64,000 nucleotides of DNA from contig JABFRR010000008.1 in NCBI GenBank assembly GCA_013141065.1, positions 62,001 through 126,000 on the forward strand, given 5' to 3'. Origin of the DNA: Bacteriovoracaceae bacterium (GTDB lineage: Bacteria > Bdellovibrionota > Bacteriovoracia > Bacteriovoracales > Bacteriovoracaceae). This document shows positions 9,073 through 17,436 of this stretch, one piece after another (the stretch's first letter is position 1; each line of letters opens with the position of its first letter). Both the position numbers and the translations under genes were made by a program. The notes beneath the pieces are model-generated. The model was not told the origin of the DNA and ran no database searches. It was given only the letters and a program-made list of their open reading frames with translations.

Positions 9073-10153
9073 GGCATCTGGAATTCATACAAAGCAAGCT
9101 CATGTGAAAATACCTGAAGGTCACTTTGAAGAAGAGCATGGTCGCAATGGTTTTTTTGGTCGTGTTTCTCATCTTTATCACCAAAAACCACCTGTTGCTT
9201 GGATCAATATCGAAGGTGATTTAAAGCCGAGATGCCAACCTCCGATGTTTAATTCCCATTTATCAGACAATCAATTTATCACAATTTTATCCAATGAAGA
9301 TGTTGTGATCAATATTGCAAAGTTTACAAAATCATTTGAAAATTTTTATCGTAGTGCTGATTTTGATGAAATGTTTTTTATACATGAGGGTACTGGCAAA
9401 ATTGAAACGATCTATGGTCACCTTGATTATATAAAAGGTGATTATATTATCATCCCTCGAGGAACAACTTATAAACTATACCTGAAGACAGAAACGAAAA
9501 TTCTCAAAGTTGAATCAAGATCTGAATTTGAACAACCTGATCGTGGAATGTTGGGGCCAAATGCTTTGTACGACCAAACTGCAATAATAACTCCAACTGC
9601 AGCAATCGGAAGTGAACAAAACAAGAGCGAGTACAAAGTTGAAATAAAGCGATTAGGTAAAATCTCAACTGTTACCTACCCTTTTAATCCCCTTTGTGTG
9701 AGTGGATGGAAAGGTTCTGTGTATCCATTTAAACTTTCTATCTATGACTTTTGCCCAGTTATGAGTCATCGCTACCACATGCCTCCAAGCGCACACACAA
9801 CTTTTGTATGTAAAAACTTTGTCATTTGCTCATTTGTTGAAAGGCCACTTGAAGATTCAAGTCACGGTGTTTTAAAAGTTCCTTTTTATCATTCAAACAT
9901 TGATTTTGATGAAGTGCTTTTTTATCACCAAGGAAATTTTTTCTCTAGGGATAATATCGATGCTGGTGCTCTCACTTTTCATCCGCAAGGAATTCACCAT
10001 GGACCTCATCCAAAGGCATTCAAAAATAGCGAAAGCAAGACATTTACAGATGAATTTGCTGTCATGATAGATACTAAAAAACCACTCTTGCCGTCAGAAT
10101 GGTTTACTAAAAATGAAAATAACGATTATTGGAAATCCTGGATGGTTCCTTAA
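9059..10153 (+). CDS. hmgA: homogentisate 1,2-dioxygenase
   Basis: 364 residues beginning MENFKASGIHTKQ. The ATG at 9059 is preferred over one at 9023 because TGGGGA sits upstream and the extra residues are out of family. Diagnostic C-terminal cupin motifs are SHRYHMPPSAHTTF, VPFYHSNIDFDEVLFY and TFHPQGIHHGPHP. These contain the His/Glu ligands of the Fe(II) that opens the homogentisate ring. The protein is of the shorter bacterial type. It ends the tyrosine-catabolic operon and is convergent with the acyltransferase gene, with four bases between stops. Its product, maleylacetoacetate, would need an isomerase not seen here before the FAH-family enzyme acts. Confidence 0.92.
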   Translation: MENFKASGIHTKQAHVKIPEGHFEEEHGRNGFFGRVSHLYHQKPPVAWINIEGDLKPRCQPPMFNSHLSDNQFITILSNEDVVINIAKFTKSFENFYRSADFDEMFFIHEGTGKIETIYGHLDYIKGDYIIIPRGTTYKLYLKTETKILKVESRSEFEQPDRGMLGPNALYDQTAIITPTAAIGSEQNKSEYKVEIKRLGKISTVTYPFNPLCVSGWKGSVYPFKLSIYDFCPVMSHRYHMPPSAHTTFVCKNFVICSFVERPLEDSSHGVLKVPFYHSNIDFDEVLFYHQGNFFSRDNIDAGALTFHPQGIHHGPHPKAFKNSESKTFTDEFAVMIDTKKPLLPSEWFTKNENNDYWKSWMVP

Positions 10154-10157
10154 AAAA

Positions 10158-10940
10158 CTAAACTACAATATTAAAATATTCAGAGCTGACTGCTTCATAA
10201 CATTTGTCTGATAGCTCAAGTTTGTCTTGAAATTTAGTAGAATCAATCTCACTTAAAATTGAAATTTCTGCTTCTATCGTTGAATAAGAAAATAGTTTTA
10301 GAGCGTGAATATAAAATGGAGTCGCATCATACCAGAAAATATGATCCCTATTTTTAAGACTCACTTTTTCTTGATCAAGATTTTTGTAGTTAAGGCAAAT
10401 TGGCAAGACTCTAGCTTTTGAATTTATTGCTGCTTGAAATAGTGGCCTTTTAAATTTTATTACGCTCTCACCATTTGTACTTGTGGCTTCAGGAAAAATG
10501 GCAACATTGAGTCCACGCTCAAGTGCGCGAGTAAGTTCTTCGACTTCTCCCCCTAATCCACGCTTGCTTCTTCTTTCAACAAAAAGACAGCCACCCAGTA
10601 AGCATAACTGCCCTAAGAATGGTGTGTTTTTCATTTCAACTGAAGTTACAAAGCAGACTGGGAAAAATGAACTTATGATGAGTATGTCTAAATAAGTCAG
10701 GTGATTTGAAACAATTAGGTAATTTGCTGTTGGGTTAATTAATGTAAAATTTTTCTTAATTTTTATATTGAAGACAGATAGACCGATTTGACTTGTGCGG
10801 GCGATGACTTTAGTTAAATAAGGTCTTGCACGGTTAAAATTAAAACCGCAAAAAAATAAAATTAGTAATGCTGAGGTAAAATACCCTAAAAGAGCGATGG
10901 AAAAAAGAAATATTCGGAAAAAAAGTCTCAACTGGGACAT
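10158..10940 (-). CDS. PlsC-like acyltransferase, probably OlsA-type
   Basis: A 260-residue membrane-associated acyltransferase. An N-terminal hydrophobic segment (residues 8-31) is followed by the NHxxxxD catalytic motif in SNHLTYLDILI and the FPEAT motif (FPEATSTNG), the substrate-binding block of the AGPAT/PlsC family. It follows an OlsB-like gene by seven bases. The pair suggests this enzyme adds the second acyl chain to lyso-ornithine lipid (OlsA role). A general lysophosphatidate acyltransferase is the alternative, but the linkage argues for the ornithine-lipid role. FPEAT replaces the usual FPEGT. Confidence 0.8.
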   Translation of the reverse strand: MSQLRLFFRIFLFSIALLGYFTSALLILFFCGFNFNRARPYLTKVIARTSQIGLSVFNIKIKKNFTLINPTANYLIVSNHLTYLDILIISSFFPVCFVTSVEMKNTPFLGQLCLLGGCLFVERRSKRGLGGEVEELTRALERGLNVAIFPEATSTNGESVIKFKRPLFQAAINSKARVLPICLNYKNLDQEKVSLKNRDHIFWYDATPFYIHALKLFSYSTIEAEISILSEIDSTKFQDKLELSDKCYEAVSSEYFNIVV

Positions 10941-10947
10941 TCATAGC

Positions 10948-11790
10948 CTATTTTTTAAAATACCGTTTCTCGTAAGAAGAATTAACTTCTTTTAGATCAA
11001 GTATAGTCAAAAAATCTATGCATTGAAAATCTTTATCAAGTGCTGGTTTACCAAATACCTTAGCTCCCGCATTAAGATAGCTTCTTAAGAGTGAGGGAAT
11101 TTGACTAATGACAAACTTTTCTTCAAAAAAATCTTCACCTCTTATACGTGAAAGATTCATCTTGTAGTTCGTTCTTGGCCTAATAACAAATTGTTCAGAA
11201 ATCATTTGCTGATTAGTCATAACTTTTACAAAAGCTTTGGCCATTACGGGAGAAACAGTCATGATGGAACTGCATCCAAATAAATACTGAGCATTAGATT
11301 TATTGGCATATTCTCCAATTCCTCTCCAAAGCAAATCTATGACTGAGCCATTGCGATGTTCCGGATGAATACACGCTCGCCCGAGCTCAAGCTTGACGCC
11401 AGGACTTTTTAAGAAATCCTCCATTTCAAACTCACTTTGAGAATAAAATTTCGAGGAATGCTGACTTGAAAGCATTCTGTATGTTCCACAAATTTCACCC
11501 GTCTTATTTGAGCGTATAACTAGGTGATCACAGAGAGAATCAAAATCATCTAAGTCAAGATTATGATCATCAGTAATTCCAGTTTCATTAAAAAAAATAT
11601 GATGTCTCAATCTAAAAAGCTCAGCAAGTTCAGAAATATGGTTGGCCGTTTTCAATGTATAATTTTGAGTTTTGATAAAAAGTGGATATCTAGGTGAATA
11701 AGTCAAAAAGCGAAGGGAAATATAGAGCATCCACTCATCATGAAGCTTGTGCCCGGAGTAGAGACAAGCAATTTGATTATTAGTGTTCAT
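10948..11790 (-). CDS. GNAT-type ornithine acyl-ACP N-acyltransferase-like protein (OlsB family)
   Basis: A 280-residue acyltransferase of the acetyltransferase-5 (hemolysin/OlsB) group. Recognisable blocks are the LFRLRHHIFFNETG start of the domain, D-x-FDSLCDHLVI, GEICGTYRML, the LELGRACIHPEHRNG segment, and a FGCSSI block. Members transfer 3-hydroxyacyl chains from ACP to the ornithine alpha-amino group, the first step of ornithine-lipid synthesis in the inner membrane. It overlaps the end of the frameshifted M20 peptidase gene by eleven bases and is followed directly by the PlsC-like gene, forming a small lipid operon. Substrate specificity is inferred from family and context. Confidence 0.75.
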   Translation of the reverse strand: MNTNNQIACLYSGHKLHDEWMLYISLRFLTYSPRYPLFIKTQNYTLKTANHISELAELFRLRHHIFFNETGITDDHNLDLDDFDSLCDHLVIRSNKTGEICGTYRMLSSQHSSKFYSQSEFEMEDFLKSPGVKLELGRACIHPEHRNGSVIDLLWRGIGEYANKSNAQYLFGCSSIMTVSPVMAKAFVKVMTNQQMISEQFVIRPRTNYKMNLSRIRGEDFFEEKFVISQIPSLLRSYLNAGAKVFGKPALDKDFQCIDFLTILDLKEVNSSYEKRYFKK

Positions 11791-12996
11791 AATCCTCCCC
11801 TCTTAGTGAAAGTTTTTTCTTTTCTAAATAATTTAACAAATCGCAAAGAGCGTATTGCCGAGTATAAAAGCTGTCGAGGTCCATCACCTCTTTAGCAGTA
11901 TGCATACCTCGTGTTTTCGGACCTAGACCATCAATCGTAATTAATCCTGGATGTGCAAAATAATTGATATCAGCAGCTCCTCCTGAGTGCTCGGCCATAC
12001 AAGACTCTTCTTCATACTGAGTGAGGATGTTACGATAAGTATCAATTAAACAATAACTTGATTCACTTTCATCCATTGGAGGACAATCATCAACGATTTC
12101 TAAACTGAAAAAACATTTTTGTTTTGAATAAAAACATTCTACAGATGAAGTCTCGAGTAAACTTTTAATTGCCTTATCGAGACTATCTCTCACCTCTAGA
12201 GTGGGAAAACGCACGTCGAGTTTAATTTCAACGTGGTCACAAATAATATTAAATTTTTCCGTCATACTTCGAATTGAACCGACATTCACTTTTGTTTTTT
12301 TATCAATTTCATTCAGCAAATGAATTTTTGAAATAAACTCACTCGCACAATGAGCAGCATTGACAAATGGTTCTCCAAATCGACCGGCATGTGCAGCTTT
12401 TCCTTGGATATTTATTTTATACCAACGATTACCATTTCGAGAGCTAATTAAAGATCCGTTAAACAATGCTGGCTCTAGACCAAGAACCATTGATGATTCT
12501 AAACCCACTCTTCTAAACAATGAATGAAACCCAATAGAACCCATTTCCTCACAAGGAGAAGAAATAAAAGTGAGAGTGTGGTAATGAGTTGGATTAAATA
12601 GAAGAAATTTTTCAAGGGATAATAAGGCCATAACCAACTTCCTTTATCATCACCGACTCCTGCTCCACGAATTTCTTTTTTATTAAAATCTATACTAAAC
12701 GCCAAATCAGACCCAGGTGAGCACACAGTATCCGCGTGTCCAATAAAGGTGATTCGCTCACTACTTAATCCTGATTTTTCAGCGTAAAGCAGATCTCCCG
12801 TTGATCTTTCTTTGTTTGGAATGAAGCTCACATCAAAGCCCAACTCAGTAAGCTTCTGCGCCAGCATGGACTGAACGAGATTGACTCCCTCAATGTGACT
12901 CGTTTGTGAGTCTATTAAAGTAAGTTCTTCTAAAAATTGAAGTCCTTCAATCTTTGTTGATGCAGAGTTCTGAAATACTAAATTCATCTCAAACAT
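11780..12996 (-). pseudogene. M20 (CPG2/ArgE-like) metallopeptidase with a one-base frameshift
   Basis: Two overlapping frames make one M20 peptidase. The N-terminal frame carries GHADTV (metal His/Asp) and GVGDDKG (bridging Asp). The second frame carries SPCEEMGSIG (catalytic and ligand Glu), LEPAL, the AEHSGGAADINY dimer-face segment, and the final HTAKEVM ligand His. All ligands of the di-zinc site are thus present, but the frame switches near 12635-12640. A single missing base, turning AGTTTG into AGTTG, explains it exactly; restoring it would read DDKGSLVMALLSLEKF. The gene overlaps the OlsB-like gene, and an M20 enzyme of ArgE type could supply ornithine. The break is either a real mutation or a sequencing error. 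The start at 12996 has GGAAG upstream; ATG at 13008 or 13047 is possible. Confidence 0.8.
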
Positions 12997-13138
12997 TTGA
13001 ACTTCCATGTTGATTACTAATAAATTAAAACATAAGGACTTACCCATTGAATGTTAAATATCTGCTAGAAGTTTGTTAGAGTTGTATCAAGACGACGGTG
13101 GATGTAAGCTTGTGTAAGTTAAAATCAGAGGAGACAAA

Positions 13139-13771
13139 ATGAACATGAAATCTTTTAATACAGATGGGCCTTTCGCTGATAATTACAAATTTCTTATTGG
13201 CTCGATTCTTCCTCGCCCTATCGCAGTTATTTCAACACGAAATGAAGATGGTTCAAATAATCTTGCTCCATTTTCTTTTTTTACAGCAGTCTCTGCAAGT
13301 CCAATGATCATTGCTTTTTGTCCATTAATAAAATCTAGTACTGGAACTTTGAAAGACACTCCCCGAAACATATTGAGAGAAAAAGAATTTGTTGTGAATA
13401 TTGTTAGTGAAAGTATTATCGAAAAAATTAATCTTACTTCAACTGAAGTACCCTACGGTGTAGATGAATTTCTTCTCGCTGGATTAACCGCTATCGACTC
13501 TGAGAAGGTTTCAGCTAAAAGAATGAAAGAAAGCTTAATTCATTTTGAATGCATTTTTAGAGACCGCTTGAGTTATGGAGACAGCCCCGGGGCAGGACAA
13601 ATTATCACCGGTGAAGTGGTTAAGGTGCATATTGCAGAAGAAATCCTTGAAGGCACAAGAATTATAACTCAAAAACTTAAACCCGTTGGAAGAGGTGTTG
13701 GAAATGATTATTTTCGATGTGGAGATACCTTTGAGCTGGATCGATTAATGAAGGCCCAAATTCAAAAATAG
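13139..13771 (+). CDS. flavin reductase-like FMN-binding split-barrel protein
   Basis: A 210-residue protein of the DIM6/NTAB flavin reductase family. Recognisable features are GSILPRPIAVISTRNEDG, the NLAPFSFFTAVSASP FMN-phosphate contact block, and KDTPRNILREKEFVVNIVSE, which mark the split barrel. Such proteins bind FMN and reduce it with NAD(P)H or act as oxidoreductases of unknown substrate. AGAGGAG precedes the ATG by six bases, a strong site. It is a single gene convergent with aroB, with five bases between stops. Confidence 0.88.
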   Translation: MNMKSFNTDGPFADNYKFLIGSILPRPIAVISTRNEDGSNNLAPFSFFTAVSASPMIIAFCPLIKSSTGTLKDTPRNILREKEFVVNIVSESIIEKINLTSTEVPYGVDEFLLAGLTAIDSEKVSAKRMKESLIHFECIFRDRLSYGDSPGAGQIITGEVVKVHIAEEILEGTRIITQKLKPVGRGVGNDYFRCGDTFELDRLMKAQIQK

Positions 13772-13776
13772 TTAAC

Positions 13777-14808
13777 TTAAATGGTAAATTTTTTCAATTC
13801 ATCTTTTTTACTTTCAAGAATAGATTGAATTTCATCAAATGTTTTGTTTTCTATTTCTGCATTTCCGATATCTTTTATGACAATTAAATCGATAGTGCTT
13901 CGAGCGCTTATTTTTTTATCTTTTGATAGATACATCATGATCTTGTCGATGGGGAATTCTTTATTAAACCATGGTGATTGATCACCTGGCATATCTAGGG
14001 CCTTTTTGAGTGCAGTAATATCATTAAGATTTTTTTCTGTTCCAAAAACTTTAAAAATTAAAGCAGTACCCCACATTACAGCTTCTCCGTGAGGTATATT
14101 GTAGATAAATTCAAGTGCATGCCCAAAAGAATGACCTAGATTTAAGATTTTTCTAATTCCATGTTCTTTTAAATCTTCTTCTGTCAGCTTTTCTTTAAAC
14201 TTTGCACAGGCTTTGATGATTAAAGACATATCAGATCTTTTGATAACTAAGTCATAAATACTATAATCAAGAAAACAGTACTTCAGCACCTCACCAAGAC
14301 CACTATTTTTTTCTACAACTGGTAGTGTGTCTATAAATCGAGAACAAATCCAAATATTTGTCGGTAAGTGGAAAGCACCAATGAGATTTTTTCCAGACTT
14401 AGAATTAATTGCGACTTTTCCACCAATACTAGCATCTACCATAGAAAGTAAAGTTGTGGGAATGATACTCCACTCTATTCCTCTTAAAATTGATGCCGCT
14501 ACATATCCGCCAAAATCTGAGGTTGCTCCGCCACCAATAACAACGAGATGAGCATTTCGATGAATACCTTTTTCAAGAAAAAATTCAATTGCACTTTGAA
14601 ATTCAGTTATGTTTTTAACCTTTTCTCCATCGGGTGCCTTCCAAAATAAGATTTTTTTATTTTCAATGGACTCCAGGATGATGTCTTTTGAATAAAGACT
14701 CCATACCTGATGGTCTGCAATAATCAAAAGAGTATCACTGGGAATTTTTTGCAGTTCCGAAATAATGGTCTCAATCGTAATGTCTTTAATTTCTGTCTTT
14801 ATTTTCAT
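13777..14808 (-). CDS. aroB: 3-dehydroquinate synthase
   Basis: About 343 residues catalysing DAHP to 3-dehydroquinate, the second step of the shikimate pathway. Diagnostic blocks are DGEKVKNI, VIGGGATSDFGGY (NAD site), the RGIEWSIIPTTLLSMVDASIGGK active-site loop (positions near 14390-14500), GEVLKYCF (zinc Glu), and LNLGHSFGHALE with HGEAV (two zinc His). Length and motif order fit the family. The ATG at 14808 is chosen; a GTG at 14820 in frame is possible. It lies alone, divergent from the zinc-ribbon gene, with an A-T rich gap of about 100 bases. Confidence 0.96.
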   Translation of the reverse strand: MKIKTEIKDITIETIISELQKIPSDTLLIIADHQVWSLYSKDIILESIENKKILFWKAPDGEKVKNITEFQSAIEFFLEKGIHRNAHLVVIGGGATSDFGGYVAASILRGIEWSIIPTTLLSMVDASIGGKVAINSKSGKNLIGAFHLPTNIWICSRFIDTLPVVEKNSGLGEVLKYCFLDYSIYDLVIKRSDMSLIIKACAKFKEKLTEEDLKEHGIRKILNLGHSFGHALEFIYNIPHGEAVMWGTALIFKVFGTEKNLNDITALKKALDMPGDQSPWFNKEFPIDKIMMYLSKDKKISARSTIDLIVIKDIGNAEIENKTFDEIQSILESKKDELKKFTI

Positions 14809-14910
14809 CTTTAATTTCACTCAACCAAATATTGATAGCAATGATAATGATACGCGCCTATGATTACATTATACTCGAAAGCCCAATGCAATAACAAGGA
14901 AGGATAGCTA

Positions 14911-15627
14911 ATGTTCCTAGAGAGCTTTAGGCATTTAATAGAAATTGAAGCCTTGAAACGCGACAATCAAGTAAATCAACAAAGAATTAATAGCGAAAAC
15001 AAAAGAATATCCGACATAGAAGAGCGTCGTAAGAAATCCCTCGCTTCAATTGAAGAATTAAAAATTGAGGAAAAAAACTTAAAAGTTACAGAAACTCTTA
15101 ATCAAATTGAAGATAAACAAATTCGTCTCACTAAACTTGAGGGCCAATTAGCATTATCTGCGACACAAAAAGAGCAAAACGCGTTTGAAAACCAAATAAG
15201 TATTTTAAAAGATGAAATTAAAGATTTAGAAAATCATTACTTTGAAAAGCTGGATCAAAGTGAAAGGCATCTCCTTGAAATAGACTCTCTCCAAACTTTT
15301 TATCAAGGTTCCGATTCAACGTTAAAAGACATCAAAGCTGAAGTTGCCGCTCTCGTATCCAAAGAAGAATTGATTATTCAAAATCGCCAGGTCAGAATTG
15401 ATGCCCTTTTGGATATGTGTCAAATAAGTGTAAAAAAACTATACCTTGAACTTCAGCCCAAATTTTATCCCAAGTCTCCAATAAGTTATCTTCTCGATAA
15501 AAAGTGTTCAGGATGCCATATGCTGCTAGATTCACAAATGAGAAGTTCACTAGAAGAAGGACGTTCCCTCGAATTATGTCCAACATGCTCGAGACTCATC
15601 ATTCCAGAAACAGCTAAAATTTACTAA
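14911..15627 (+). CDS. coiled-coil protein with C4 zinc ribbon (DUF164/zf-RING_7 type)
   Basis: A 238-residue cytosolic protein. Residues about 10-150 are long charged heptad helices (RDNQVNQQRIN, RISDIEERRKK, repeated K/E/L), an antiparallel coiled coil. The C-terminus holds a zinc ribbon with two CxxC knuckles: CSGCHMLLD and CPTCSRL. This architecture matches the widespread bacterial C4-type zinc-ribbon family, whose function is not settled. It sits just upstream of a lytic transglycosylase and rnpB; the transglycosylase frame begins right after its stop, so co-transcription is likely. Confidence 0.85.
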   Translation: MFLESFRHLIEIEALKRDNQVNQQRINSENKRISDIEERRKKSLASIEELKIEEKNLKVTETLNQIEDKQIRLTKLEGQLALSATQKEQNAFENQISILKDEIKDLENHYFEKLDQSERHLLEIDSLQTFYQGSDSTLKDIKAEVAALVSKEELIIQNRQVRIDALLDMCQISVKKLYLELQPKFYPKSPISYLLDKKCSGCHMLLDSQMRSSLEEGRSLELCPTCSRLIIPETAKIY

Positions 15628-15684
15628 TTGAGTAATTTTTTCACCCATTCTAGTCATTACCTTGCTTGGTCGCTAGAAGTCTCT

Positions 15685-16488
15685 ATGATAAAAAATCTTA
15701 TTATTTTCATTCTATTACTTCCTGTCTTGAGTCAGGGTGCCATGGCAACTTTAGGCCAAGAGACTGATGATGGCACTATTAACAAAGGTTTTAGGATTCC
15801 CGAATCTACAATTGAAAAAGACTTCACTCTCATGAGTCTAGATCTAGAAGAAGTCTATCTATCAAGATATATCTTAAAAAAGAACTTTAAAGTCAGCAAA
15901 ATCGAGGCTCATGAAATTGCTCAACAAGTGATAAAGATTTCTGCCTGTTTTAAAGTAGATCCTTGGATACTCGCTGCTCTTATTCAAAAAGAATCATCTT
16001 TTAAAAAAGACGCTGTCAGTGCGACAAATGCTGCTGGACTTACCCAATTTACTTCGTCTGGCTTTAAAGAAGTAAATGATCAACTTGGACTTAGAGGCAG
16101 TGCTGGAGCCAATGAGCAAACCACCCTTTATTTTTCTAGCGCAATTAGAAGATGCGTAAATGAAAGTTGGGTAGATTTGTGGAATCGTCTCTCTGTGCCT
16201 GAAACTGATTTACTCTTTTACAGCAGTGCTAAAGAATTAGTAAAAAAAGATCTAGAGCTGGCAATTACTTATGGGGCCATATTGTTAAAAACTTACGTGG
16301 CGGCCATTGATGTTAAAATGCAGCGTCTTGAGACTCCAATATCACTGAGCGAGACTTATTATCAAGCACTTCAAGTCTATAATGGTGAACCTGGTGACGC
16401 TAAAGTAAAATACGCGAAAAATATCTTTTTAAACCTCGAAAATATGTATCCTAGAAAAGTTAAATTTTCTTTTTCAAATGCCCCTTAG
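15685..16488 (+). CDS. exported lytic transglycosylase (SLT domain)
   Basis: About 267 residues starting MIKNLIIFILLLPVLSQGAMA, a signal peptide. The TTG at 15628 would add 19 non-signal residues and is rejected. The SLT core is VDPWILAALIQKESSF with catalytic Glu103, then NAAGLTQFTSSGFKEV and later VYNGEPGDAKVKYA, the Tyr-Asn block of the fold. It should act on peptidoglycan in the periplasm. It ends 37 bases before rnpB and probably shares a transcript with the zinc-ribbon gene. Length and the extended C-terminal part distinguish it from the small enzyme at 2012. Confidence 0.85.
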   Translation: MIKNLIIFILLLPVLSQGAMATLGQETDDGTINKGFRIPESTIEKDFTLMSLDLEEVYLSRYILKKNFKVSKIEAHEIAQQVIKISACFKVDPWILAALIQKESSFKKDAVSATNAAGLTQFTSSGFKEVNDQLGLRGSAGANEQTTLYFSSAIRRCVNESWVDLWNRLSVPETDLLFYSSAKELVKKDLELAITYGAILLKTYVAAIDVKMQRLETPISLSETYYQALQVYNGEPGDAKVKYAKNIFLNLENMYPRKVKFSFSNAP

Positions 16489-16525
16489 TATTGACAGCTC
16501 CAAATGAAAGTTCGATAAACCTACT

Positions 16526-16858
16526 ACCGAGAAGAGGGGACCATCGCTGGTTTTTTGAGCAATCAAAAAACGGGAGGAAAGTCCGGACACCACATGGCAA
16601 CGTAGCGGGTAACGCCCGCCCACCGCGAGGTGAGGACAAGTGCAACAGAAAGGATGTACAGGTAATGCTGTAGTGAAATCAGGTAAACTCTACGTGGTGC
16701 AAGTCCAAATAGGCAAAGGTGTTTTTTGGTCAAACAAAGAACTAGGAAGGGCCACTTCTGAAGATTGCGGGTAGGGTGCTCGAGCCTTAGGGTAACTTAA
16801 GGCCTAGATGAATGATGGTTCAAGACAGGATCCGGCTTACACCTTCTCTCGGTTTTTT
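16526..16858 (+). ncRNA. rnpB: RNase P RNA, class A
   Basis: The catalytic RNA of RNase P, which matures tRNA 5' ends. Hallmarks in order are GAGGAAAGTCCGGAC (16574-16588), ACAGAAAGGA, GTAAACTCTACGTGGTGCAAG, GAACTAGGAAGGGCC, and the 3' AGACAGGATCCGGCTTA block. The ends pair as P1: ACCGAGA (16526-16532) with TCTCGGT (16847-16853), and the T-run after P1 serves as the terminator. Length is about 333 bases. Short open frames inside this region on both strands are shadows. Confidence 0.96.
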
Positions 16859-16904
16859 ATTTCTTAGCCTTGACGATGAAATTGAAGTCATCAAGAATAG
16901 ACTG

Positions 16905-17057
16905 ATGATTGAAACTTTTAAAGACTTAATTCGCTTTCTTAGTAAAAACAAAAAATGGTGGCTCTTGCCTATTTTACTTTTTTTACTTTCACTCGCTTCA
17001 TTAATTGTTTATTCACAAGGTACAGTTGTAGCCCCATTCGTCTACACTCTTTTTTAA
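16905..17057 (+). CDS. DUF5989 small membrane protein
   Basis: A 50-residue protein (MIETFKDLIRFLSKNKKWW, then one membrane helix, ending VAPFVYTLF). The pattern of short amphipathic N-terminus, K-K-W-W at the membrane edge and a C-terminal APF-x-YTLF matches the DUF5989 family, usually found beside SxtJ and a carbamoyltransferase. Here those partners are on the opposite strand, converging with one base between stops. The ATG at 16905 is chosen because upstream in-frame starts lie inside rnpB. The ribosome-binding site is weak. Function is unknown; a role in surface-glycan assembly is inferred from the neighbours. Confidence 0.7.
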   Translation: MIETFKDLIRFLSKNKKWWLLPILLFLLSLASLIVYSQGTVVAPFVYTLF

Positions 17058-17058
17058 T

Positions 17059-17436
17059 TTAAAATGGGTCTGAAAACAGAGAGATTTCTTTCTTCTCTTG
17101 ATATGTACTTGGGTACTTTTTCCAATTCATTTTTAATCGATCCCTTTTGATCAATTTAAAAAATAATCGAACTGATAAAAATACTGTTAAGTAAATTATT
17201 GTAAAAATAATTCTTGTATTGAGAGCACCTAACTTTTCCCCCAGGATAATCCACTTGGCCCTAGGCTTAGTGAGAATTTCTGCAAAAAATAAACTGCAGA
17301 TGAGAAAGATTCCTGCCAGAGCAATTAGGTATACATTAGATGGCTTATTTTTATACAATGGAATAAACAGTCCAAATAAAAGCAATGCAAATGATAAAAT
17401 CATTCCAAAGAATCTATTTTCTTTAATCTTTTGCAT
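17059..17436 (-). CDS. SxtJ family membrane protein
   Basis: About 125 residues with three or four membrane segments (FGMILSFALLLFGLFIPLY, VYLIALAGIFLICSLFF, RIIFTIIYLTVFLSVRLFF). The K-W-I-I-L-G-E-K-L-G-A-L-N segment and the C-terminal RDRLKMNWKKYPSTY match the SxtJ pattern, which ends in a W/Y-rich tail after a membrane pair. SxtJ proteins accompany carbamoyltransferases in polysaccharide and secondary-metabolite clusters; their function is not established. It overlaps the carbamoyltransferase gene by 14 bases. ATG at 17436 is preferred over the GTG at 17442. Confidence 0.72.
   Translation of the reverse strand: MQKIKENRFFGMILSFALLLFGLFIPLYKNKPSNVYLIALAGIFLICSLFFAEILTKPRAKWIILGEKLGALNTRIIFTIIYLTVFLSVRLFFKLIKRDRLKMNWKKYPSTYQEKKEISLFSDPF

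Noticed and set aside
12620..12660. Programmed frameshift in the M20 gene
   Set aside because: No slippery heptamer or downstream pseudoknot-like sequence is visible, and this family is not known to use frameshifting.
16491..16673. Open frame on the plus strand over rnpB
   Set aside because: It lies inside the RNase P RNA with conserved RNA blocks and has no ribosome-binding site; the minus-strand frame at 16460-16645 is rejected for the same reason.
16812..16904. Longer N-terminus for the DUF5989 protein
   Set aside because: It would begin inside rnpB and its terminator, and the DUF5989 family begins near the ATG at 16905.
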